Shown: positions 1 to 5,139 of the stretch, one piece after another
Layout: each line of letters opens with the position of its first letter
Position numbering within the stretch: the stretch's first letter is position 1
Assembly (NCBI GenBank): GCA_005793615.1
Contig: SXRI01000433.1
Location: 1-5,362 of the forward strand
Direction of reading: 5' to 3'
Source of the DNA: Bdellovibrionales bacterium
GTDB taxonomy: Bacteria > Bdellovibrionota > Bdellovibrionia > Bdellovibrionales > JAMPXM01
DNA length: 5,362 nucleotides
Position numbers and translations under genes: made by a program
Notes under the pieces: generated by a model
What the model was told of the DNA's origin: nothing
What the model saw: only the letters and a program-made list of their open reading frames with translations
Databases searched by the model: none

Positions 1-336
1 ACAGAGAACTCTGTTTGCACAAAGCTCAAAGCAAAATCCAACGCAAAACGAACAACAAGCAAAGCGCGAACGCCCATAACCGCGCACACTCGCCACGTCG
101 TCAACCGTCGCGACCAGGCCCAGTGCACCTTCGTGGATCTTGCCGGCAATCGCTGCACCAATGATCGCTGGCTTCACGCGCATCACAGAATCCCGGTGAG
201 CCGCGGTGGCAGCAATGAACCACTGAACCTCGTCACTTTATGCTCGTTTCATCACGATCTCGTTCATCAGCTGGGCTTTGCGCTCGAGGGACAAGTGAAC
301 TGGATCAGGGAACCAGGCCGAGCTTACTGCCATTGA
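1..336 (+). CDS. HNH endonuclease-domain protein (DUF222-type), C-terminal part, 5' end outside window
   Basis: The frame is open from the first base to the TGA at 334-336, giving 111 residues of a protein that begins outside the window. Residues 8-23 are a Lys/Arg/Ala-rich low-complexity linker. An HNH module follows: R31 and R36-R37-D38 precede the first Cys (C42), then C52, the His pair H61-H62 followed by IPVSRGG, N76, and C81 with the LCSFHH motif (H84-H85), ending in LVHQ. This order (His pair, Asn, HH after LC) is the beta-beta-alpha metal nuclease fold seen at the C-terminus of many HNH proteins, often after a DUF222 region. Such proteins are presumed to nick or cut DNA, but their roles are mostly unproven. 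A GTG at 133 would open a 67-residue reading frame, but it lies inside the domain, after C42, so it is not a credible start. Whether the missing N-terminal part is intact cannot be seen. HNH assignment is confident; biological role is unknown. Confidence 0.85.
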   Translation, partial: TENSVCTKLKAKSNAKRTTSKARTPITAHTRHVVNRRDQAQCTFVDLAGNRCTNDRWLHAHHRIPVSRGGSNEPLNLVTLCSFHHDLVHQLGFALEGQVNWIREPGRAYCH

Positions 337-337
337 G

Positions 338-401
338 CCGCGTGGCCTGGCAATTGCGTGGCCTGGCAATTGCTGAAAGATCGCTCGGAATAGCCACGCG
401 G
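338..401 (+). terminator. Possible hairpin downstream of the HNH gene (weak terminator candidate)
   Basis: CCGCGTGGC (338-346) is exactly complementary to GCCACGCGG (393-401), giving a 9-bp GC-rich stem that starts 2 bases after the HNH stop. The loop is long (46 nt) and contains most of the tandem duplication. Removing one copy would shorten the loop to about 30 nt. The second repeat copy can also pair with the right arm over 7 bp (356-362 with 393-399). There is no proper T-run after the right arm (GATTGATTTGGG follows), so intrinsic termination is doubtful. It could instead be a 3'-end protecting structure. Confidence 0.3.
341..372. repeat. Perfect 16-bp tandem duplication after the HNH gene
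   Basis: The unit CGTGGCCTGGCAATTG occurs twice without interruption (341-356 and 357-372), starting 5 bases after the HNH stop codon. Each copy contains the palindrome CAATTG. The exactness implies a recent duplication. No protein is encoded here. Confidence 0.9.
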
Positions 402-512
402 GATTGATTTGGGCGTTTGCACCAACTCAAACCTGCCCGGGGCTGCGATAATCATTTTGGTGCCTTGGAACTCGTGATGCCGCAGTCCTTGATCGGGCGT
501 TTTTCGCTCGAG
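402..512. other. Non-coding gap between the HNH and protease genes, nothing recognised
   Basis: The whole intergenic region runs from 337 to the protease start. Apart from the duplication/hairpin at its left end and the promoter-like segment at its right end, this middle part shows no convincing reading frame, RNA gene or repeat. Confidence 0.5.
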
Positions 513-539
513 GTGACTTTTTTGGTCACACCCTAGTAT
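513..539 (+). promoter_or_regulatory. Candidate promoter with a GTGAC/GTCAC dyad upstream of the serine protease gene
   Basis: GTGACT (513-518; four of six match the -35 consensus) and TAGTAT (534-539; four of six match the -10 consensus) lie 15 bp apart, which is shorter than ideal. The -35 hexamer is also the left arm of a short dyad: GTGAC (513-517), a seven-base T-rich loop, GTCAC (525-529). The dyad fills the -35/spacer region, so it could be a repressor or activator site. The match is weak and there is no independent support. Confidence 0.3.
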
Positions 540-540
540 C

Positions 541-544
541 GAGG
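541..544 (+). promoter_or_regulatory. GAGG ribosome-binding site that favours the ATG at 554
   Basis: GAGG abuts the first possible ATG (545) directly, which is too close to serve it, but lies 9 bases before the in-frame ATG at 554, a workable distance. A further ATG at 563 is 18 bases away. If the weak promoter just upstream is real, its start point near 546 would remove this site from the mRNA, so the two cues conflict. Confidence 0.45.
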
Positions 545-553
545 ATGCAGTTC

Positions 554-2518
554 ATGCTTTACATGGTTCGCTGGCACAAGATTTGGCTCTCGGGCATAGC
601 GCTGACAGGATTTTGCGCCTGCGCTCCGTTTTCTGCCAACAATAGCCATTCAAAAGCGATCGCTGTGGCCGAAAAATCCAAGAAAGATGAGCCGCCCACA
701 ATCGCTGACCTTGATCCGAGCGTTTTGTTTCCCGAAGACCACTCTGACCCTCAATCTTCCAAACCAGCTCCGCAGTACGCTCCTCCGCCCGTAACGACTT
801 CAGATCTTGAAACCCCACCAGAAGAAAAACCAGAAGAAGAGCCAGCCGCAGAGCCACGAGAAGAAAAACCTCAGGGCCCAGTAACGCCACCGACGACGCC
901 ACCGACGGCACCCACTCCGCCACCCGAATCCCGGGAACCAGAGCCAGCAAAGCCAAGTCCTGAACCGGAGCAGCCCCCGACATCGGCACCAGCGCCAGCT
1001 CCGGCACCAGCGCCAGCTCCGGCACCAGCGCCAGCTCCGGCGCCTGCCCCGGCGCCGACGAATACACCACCGCCGACGACAATTCCACCGGCACAGCCGC
1101 CTCACCAGCAACCACCTAGTGAGGAGCCGCCTAAACCGAAACCTGAAACACAGCCAGCACCCCAGCCGGAGCCAAACCCGACGCCGACACCAACACCAAT
1201 GCAGCCACCGGCACCGACCCCGCTGCCGAAGCCGACTCCTAGACCCGGATTCAGTATTCCGAAAGCGCAACACACTGAAGCGGTAACCAAGGCCTCGGTC
1301 ATTTGCGAGAATCCCGGCTCAGCAACCTGCCCGAGTGCGGTGGGAATGATGCTGATCAAACACAAGGACTGGATGGGTCAGTGCACGGCTTTTTTGGTCG
1401 ATGATCAGCTCTTGATGACCAATAGTCATTGCCTGCCAAAGAGCCTGAAAGCCGACGGCGCGAATTGCCGGGCCAACATCCAGGTGTTCTTTCCGAAAAC
1501 CGACGATGAGCCCGCTGAAGCCGCGATCTGTGAGCACGTGGTGCGTGCCTCCAAGCTCGCGAGCAGTAAAGGCCCCTTGATGGAACGAACTCCTGACTAT
1601 GCACTCTTGAAATTGAACCGTCCGCTCAAACGAAAGTTTTTTAAACTCAATCGCGGCGGTCTTGAAGAGAAAACAAAATTGGTTTTCTATAGCGTGGAAC
1701 CGCAGTCGTATTCGGAAATTCGCGGCCTGATTCGCACCCGTCGCTGCACCGCGATCCAGAGGTCGGTGGCGGCGCCGTCGTTTATTCAACCCTTTGCCGA
1801 TGTTGCCTCGGTCGTGGATTGCCAGTTTCCTAACCGCTCGCCGGGGCCGTTCGTGCACGGGAACTCAGGCTCGCCAGGTATTGATTCTACTGGCCAGGTA
1901 CGGGTGATCGAACAGGGAATCGTTGAGCCGCCACCTGGGGCCGGCGGTAAACCTTCCTCATTTAAACAAGTGGGTATAGTTACCAACATCGCCTGCACCG
2001 AGCTTCCCGAATCTGCCGGTGCACTTGCCGCCTCGGCGAACAACGACTGTAAGAAACGCCTCTCGCCACAACAACTTCTCATCGAGTTATTGACGAGAAG
2101 TGATGACAATGGACTCAAACCGCTAGCGGATGCTTGGCTCAAAAAAGACGCCCCTAAAGAACTGGGGTTCAAAGTGGAGCGCGCCGAAAGCAAGGCTTCG
2201 GGTAAACGCCTGATCGCGCCGAGCGTGGTTTGTATCAAAAATCCAAAGACCTGGGCCAACACAGAACAGTTGAAGACCGCATCAGCGACCCTCAAATACA
2301 CCACACCATTTTGGGGATACATGAACGAGCAGGACGAGTACCATCGCATCGTTCTCACACCCGCAATTTCCAGTCTTGAAGATGAAACTCTCACCTTGGA
2401 TTTGCGCGAAACTCAGAAAAACTTGTGGGCCAAGGCCACCTTAAGCCTGCATTCGCAGCGCACCGGGCTTACGCAAACATTCGCTGATTTCCGGCTGCCG
2501 TTATGTCCATCTAAGTGA
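554..2518 (+). CDS. Exported S1-family (trypsin-fold) serine protease with long Pro-rich linker
   Basis: The protein is 654 residues from ATG 554 (657 from ATG 545). Numbering here is from 554. Residues 1-23 have a short basic start, a hydrophobic stretch and LTGFCAC, suggesting Sec export and perhaps lipidation at C21 or C23, though neither fits a standard lipobox. Residues about 47-232 are Pro/Glu/Ala/Thr-rich, including twelve Ala-Pro pairs (145-168). They probably form an extended spacer holding the enzyme away from the membrane. The protease domain follows: C277-TAFLV and TNSHC with H292 and C293 (the C277/C293 pair matches the conserved trypsin disulfide around the catalytic His), D348 in DYALLKL, and S438 in GNSGSP. 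The triad is therefore complete and correctly ordered. The residue at the chymotrypsin-189 position is Pro rather than Asp, so Arg/Lys specificity should not be assumed. Further cysteines (for example 398, 423, 481, 499) suggest other disulfides and an extracytoplasmic location. Residues about 505-654 form an extension I do not recognise. The gene converges on the helicase with 8 bp between stops. Substrate is unknown. Confidence 0.85.
   Translation: MLYMVRWHKIWLSGIALTGFCACAPFSANNSHSKAIAVAEKSKKDEPPTIADLDPSVLFPEDHSDPQSSKPAPQYAPPPVTTSDLETPPEEKPEEEPAAEPREEKPQGPVTPPTTPPTAPTPPPESREPEPAKPSPEPEQPPTSAPAPAPAPAPAPAPAPAPAPAPAPTNTPPPTTIPPAQPPHQQPPSEEPPKPKPETQPAPQPEPNPTPTPTPMQPPAPTPLPKPTPRPGFSIPKAQHTEAVTKASVICENPGSATCPSAVGMMLIKHKDWMGQCTAFLVDDQLLMTNSHCLPKSLKADGANCRANIQVFFPKTDDEPAEAAICEHVVRASKLASSKGPLMERTPDYALLKLNRPLKRKFFKLNRGGLEEKTKLVFYSVEPQSYSEIRGLIRTRRCTAIQRSVAAPSFIQPFADVASVVDCQFPNRSPGPFVHGNSGSPGIDSTGQVRVIEQGIVEPPPGAGGKPSSFKQVGIVTNIACTELPESAGALAASANNDCKKRLSPQQLLIELLTRSDDNGLKPLADAWLKKDAPKELGFKVERAESKASGKRLIAPSVVCIKNPKTWANTEQLKTASATLKYTTPFWGYMNEQDEYHRIVLTPAISSLEDETLTLDLRETQKNLWAKATLSLHSQRTGLTQTFADFRLPLCPSK
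986..1057 (+). repeat. 18-bp tandem repeats encoding the Ala-Pro run of the protease linker
   Basis: Three identical 18-bp units of GCACCAGCGCCAGCTCCG lie at 986-1003, 1004-1021 and 1022-1039. A diverged fourth unit (1040-1057) keeps the Ala-Pro code with different third bases. Each unit encodes three Ala-Pro pairs in frame, so changes in copy number would alter linker length by six residues without a frameshift. Confidence 0.9.
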
Positions 2519-2542
2519 GTTTTGGGCTAAGTGAGTTTTTGG
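2511..2542. repeat. Near-perfect 16-bp tandem duplication spanning both convergent stop codons
   Basis: CTAAGTGAGTTTTGGG (2511-2526) is followed directly by CTAAGTGAGTTTTTGG (2527-2542), with 15 of 16 positions identical. Copy 1 carries the protease stop TGA (2516-2518). Copy 2 carries the helicase stop, read as TAG on the - strand (2527-2529). No intrinsic terminator hairpin is visible between the two genes. Confidence 0.9.
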
Positions 2543-4575
2543 CGAGAGGCCGTGGTATCGAGTTTCTTAAAGAGATCCGCCATTAGATTTTTACGCTGAT
2601 CCTCGCCCACCGGTCGAAAGCCGGTCTCAAAGTCCGCAAGCATCTGCTCAGGAATCTCCAAGAGGAACCTTGAAGGTGCCGCCGGTTGGAACTTGCCGAA
2701 CCGCTTTCGCGTTCTCGCTCGCGTCAGTACCAAACGCTCTTTGGCACGAGTCACACCTACATAGAAAAGACGGCGTTCTTCTGCCACATCCGAACCAAGG
2801 GTACGATGCGGAATCAACTCTTCTTCACAACCGACGAAGATCACCACTGGAAATTCGAGTCCCTTACAGGCATGCAACGTCAGGAGTTGCACCTTGGGCG
2901 TCTGATCTTTTTCGTCGGAATCATCGCCGGCGTCGCGTAACTCCATGGCATCCACAAATTCCATCAAGGTATTCATGGTGCGCCCGCCGCGCTCGACAAA
3001 CGAATCAAGCACCCGAGCAAAGATCTCTAAAACCGTCCAGCGCTTTTGCACTGTCTGCTCATCTTTACAGGTCTGGCGAATATAATCGCGGTAGCCCATG
3101 TCGTGCATTTGCGTCACCAGGCCTTCGCCAACTGAACGCTCGGGATTGCCATGTAAAAGTGCGTCGGGAAAGTTATCCAGAAGCCGATAGAGTCCTTCGA
3201 TGTTCTCGCCGATGGCATTCTGCACACCGGCTTCACGCCATTTTCGTGAAGCCACATGAAATTTCACGCCATGCCGTTGCGCGAACTCCTCGATACGCTC
3301 GACGGTGGTTTCACCAATGCCGCGCGTGGGGGCGTTAACGATACGACGAAAGGCGATCTCATTCGGACTCATCGAACAGCGCAAATAGGCAAGCGCGTCT
3401 TTAGTTTCCTTGCGGTCAAAGAACCCGGTACCTCCGGTGATCGAATAAGGAATTTGGTTCTTCCTCAGCTGCGCCTCGATCATCCCGCCTTGGCCATTGG
3501 AGCGGTAAAGAACCGCGATATCGCTCGCCTTATAGCCCTTGTCCATGAAGAAGCGCACTTGGCTTGCGACCTCTTCGGATTCGACATCGTCATTATCGAA
3601 AACAAAGACCTCAGGCTTTTCACCAGGTTCGGCATCGGGATTGGCCCGTAAAATTTTTCCGTGTCGGGCCGTATTTTTTGAGATCACTTCATTGGCGATC
3701 GAAATGATCGCCGGAGTCGAGCGATAGTTACGCTCCAGGCGAATAACCCGACAGCCTTCGTAGTGCGAGGGAAAATCAAGAATATTGGAAACGCACGCCC
3801 CTCGCCAACCGTAAATCGATTGATCATCATCACCGACAACCGCGATATTACGGTGTTCATCGACCAGGGCTTGCACCAGTTTAAACTGCGTGACGTTGGT
3901 ATCCTGAAACTCATCGACCATGACGTGTTTGAACTGCGTGCGGACTTCCATCAGAATCTTGGCGTGGTTCTTAAAGAGTTCCAAGGGCTTCAAAAGCAAA
4001 CCCTCAAAATCCGCCACTCCGAGCATCTCAAGTTTTTTGAGATACTTCGGTAGTAACACTTGCACCATCACTTCATACTCATCTTCGGGATTGCGGGCGG
4101 TTTTCCGGCCATTAGCGCGCCACTCGTTCATGATCGAAAAGAGCTTGTCGGATTTAAAGGCGTCTTTGCCGCTATTGCGAATATTTGAGAGAAGCTCTTT
4201 GAGGATCTCAACACTATCACCTTGGTCGATCACCCCGAAGCCAGATGGCAGACCAGCCTCTTTATGGTACTTACGTAGGATCTTCAGGCCAAAAGAGTGA
4301 AAGGTTCCGGTCCAAAGTTCTTTGCCTCGCGGGCCTACTTTATGAGCCACGCGATGCTTGAGCTCACGGGCGGCCTTGGTCGTAAAGGTGAGAACACAAA
4401 TTTCCGAAGGCTTGATTTTTTCAGATTGCAGGATGTGCCCGGTACGCGACACCAGCACCGTGGTCTTACCAGAGCCCGCTCCCGCTAAAATCAAGAGCGG
4501 ACCTTTGGTATGCAGAACAGCTTCGCGCTGCTCAGGATTGAGGCCCGTGGTCCAATCGAAAGTCTGTTGAGACAT
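2527..4575 (-). CDS. rep: Rep/UvrD/PcrA-family ATP-dependent DNA helicase (SF1A, 3'-5'), Rep-like
   Basis: The protein is 682 residues from the ATG at 4575. All superfamily 1A motifs are present: Q motif around Q16 (LNPEQREAV), Walker A AGAGSGKT (31-38), Ia (TFTTKAARE), Ic (TGTFHSFG), Walker B DEFQDT (221-226), III GDDDQSIYGWRGA (248-260), IV ERNYRST, IVa GGTGFFDRKETKDALAYLR (381-399), V TLHACKGLEFP and VI VGVTRAKERL. These enzymes use ATP to move 3'-5' on single-stranded DNA, unwinding duplexes and stripping proteins during replication restart and repair. It looks closer to Rep than to UvrD/PcrA: the length fits Rep (about 673 residues), the chain ends soon after PSRFLLEIP, and there is no C-terminal Tudor-like domain. 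Orthology to Rep rather than PcrA/UvrD needs a tree. The start was chosen because it fits the family N-terminus and leaves a 13-base gap after the upstream stop. An ATG at 4650 would overlap that gene by 62 bases and add a tail outside the conserved domain. No Shine-Dalgarno site is visible, so translation is probably coupled to the upstream gene. Confidence 0.93.
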   Translation of the reverse strand: MSQQTFDWTTGLNPEQREAVLHTKGPLLILAGAGSGKTTVLVSRTGHILQSEKIKPSEICVLTFTTKAARELKHRVAHKVGPRGKELWTGTFHSFGLKILRKYHKEAGLPSGFGVIDQGDSVEILKELLSNIRNSGKDAFKSDKLFSIMNEWRANGRKTARNPEDEYEVMVQVLLPKYLKKLEMLGVADFEGLLLKPLELFKNHAKILMEVRTQFKHVMVDEFQDTNVTQFKLVQALVDEHRNIAVVGDDDQSIYGWRGACVSNILDFPSHYEGCRVIRLERNYRSTPAIISIANEVISKNTARHGKILRANPDAEPGEKPEVFVFDNDDVESEEVASQVRFFMDKGYKASDIAVLYRSNGQGGMIEAQLRKNQIPYSITGGTGFFDRKETKDALAYLRCSMSPNEIAFRRIVNAPTRGIGETTVERIEEFAQRHGVKFHVASRKWREAGVQNAIGENIEGLYRLLDNFPDALLHGNPERSVGEGLVTQMHDMGYRDYIRQTCKDEQTVQKRWTVLEIFARVLDSFVERGGRTMNTLMEFVDAMELRDAGDDSDEKDQTPKVQLLTLHACKGLEFPVVIFVGCEEELIPHRTLGSDVAEERRLFYVGVTRAKERLVLTRARTRKRFGKFQPAAPSRFLLEIPEQMLADFETGFRPVGEDQRKNLMADLFKKLDTTASRQKLT

Positions 4576-4588
4576 TATTGGCGATGCA

Positions 4589-5056
4589 TTACGGACGATT
4601 GTGAACCAATGCGCGACCACCCTCTTGAAAAACCACTTCGATTTTTTCATTGGTGGCAGAGGTCACGAAACCCACACCAAACTTCGGGTGCTCAATGGCA
4701 TTGGCGAGCGCGAACTTCATCTTCATATTATACGGCTTGACCTGTTCAACACCGATTTGGGTCTTCAGATCATTCCAGATCGCGGCAAAGTCGGGCTCGT
4801 TGCGTTTAGTCGCACGCTTTTTCGGGGCCGCCGAACCAGTAGCTGATTTCTTGGCCAGCTTAAAAGTCGACTTAGCTTTACAAACTTCGCACTCAACTTT
4901 CGCCGAGGTGGCAGTAGTATGGGCGACCACCACGTGGTAACGCTCAACGCCACACTTCTTGCACATCAAATGGATATTACGCGCAACTGCCGGTAGTTCG
5001 GTTAAACTGGCCGCAGTAGCCGCAGACGACGATTCATTAGGGGATTGTTCACTCAT
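4589..5056 (-). CDS. Small zinc-ribbon protein with a Tudor-like C-terminal segment, operon partner of the Rep-like helicase
   Basis: The protein is 155 residues. Residues 1-25 are Ser/Ala/Glu-rich and probably disordered. C32-x2-C35 and C56-x2-C59 form a four-cysteine zinc ribbon. Residues 66-86 are a Lys/Arg/Ala-rich linker that could contact nucleic acid. Residues 87-120 look helical (around FAAIWNDLKTQIG). Residues 121-155 contain IEHPKFGVGFVTS, then IEVVFQEGGRALVHN. The pattern H-x-KFG-x-G-x-V, then a beta strand VxF and a Gly-rich turn, is what I know from the Tudor-like C-terminal domain of UvrD/PcrA, which binds RNA polymerase; CarD-type domains are a looser alternative. No signal peptide or membrane segment is seen, so it should be cytoplasmic. 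It lies 13 bases upstream of the helicase gene on the same strand, consistent with a shared transcript. No precise function is known to me. The zinc ribbon is clear, the Tudor likeness is by eye, and a role with the helicase is inference. Confidence 0.8.
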   Translation of the reverse strand: MSEQSPNESSSAATAASLTELPAVARNIHLMCKKCGVERYHVVVAHTTATSAKVECEVCKAKSTFKLAKKSATGSAAPKKRATKRNEPDFAAIWNDLKTQIGVEQVKPYNMKMKFALANAIEHPKFGVGFVTSATNEKIEVVFQEGGRALVHNRP

Positions 5057-5062
5057 TGAGTC

Positions 5063-5091
5063 AGTATAGTCGATTTGCCGCGTTCTGCCTA
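5063..5091 (-). promoter_or_regulatory. Sigma70-type promoter for the zinc-ribbon/helicase operon, probably leaderless
   Basis: Read on the - strand, TAGGCA (5091-5086; four of six -35 positions) is followed after exactly 17 bp by TATACT (5068-5063; five of six -10 positions). Only six bases (GACTCA) separate the -10 box from the ATG at 5056, so transcription would begin at or next to the start codon. No Shine-Dalgarno sequence precedes the ATG, which agrees with a leaderless mRNA. Confidence 0.6.
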
Positions 5092-5107
5092 GGAAATCAA
5101 CGCCTAG
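5087..5107. repeat. Paired GCCTAG direct repeats overlapping the operon promoter
   Basis: GCCTAG occurs at 5087-5092 and 5102-5107, 15 bp apart start to start. The first copy overlaps the -35 hexamer. The arrangement could be half-sites of a regulator, but six-base matches can be chance. Confidence 0.3.
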
Positions 5108-5139
5108 AAGCTCTTACGCACGCCTCGTGTCATCTCGAC

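Noticed and set aside
133..336. GTG at 133 as the start of a separate 67-residue HNH protein
   Set aside because: The frame continues upstream to the window edge with domain-like sequence, including C42, so this is an internal codon of a larger protein.
501..510. TTTTCGCTCG with the preceding GGGCG as an intrinsic terminator for the HNH gene
   Set aside because: Only five pairs including a G-T, and the T-run forms the loop rather than following the stem.
552..1273. Two long - strand open frames (552-1115 and 800-1273) opposite the protease linker
   Set aside because: They are mirror images of the Pro/Ala/Glu-rich repeats. Their translations are low-complexity Trp/Arg/Cys- or Leu/Val/Ala-rich strings with no domain, while the + strand frame has a signal segment and an intact protease domain.
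1319..1858. A 179-residue - strand open frame across the protease catalytic domain
   Set aside because: It lies fully inside the protease gene, whose catalytic triad is intact on the other strand, and shows no recognisable motif.
2519..2526. Bidirectional terminator between the convergent protease and helicase genes
   Set aside because: Only 8 bp separate the stops and no inverted repeat is present; the T-runs belong to the direct repeat.
2670..3338. A 222-residue + strand open frame opposite the helicase
   Set aside because: The composition is erratic (Arg/His/Ser-rich) and it overlaps conserved helicase motifs on the - strand. It is a shadow frame.
4576..4650. 25-residue N-terminal extension of the helicase from the ATG at 4650
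   Set aside because: It overlaps the upstream zinc-ribbon gene by 62 bases and adds sequence outside the conserved fold; the ATG at 4575 matches the family N-terminus.
5121..5135. Small CACG/CGTG hairpin between the partial hypothetical gene and the zinc-ribbon operon as a terminator
   Set aside because: The stem is only four base pairs with a three-base loop and no T-run follows on either strand.
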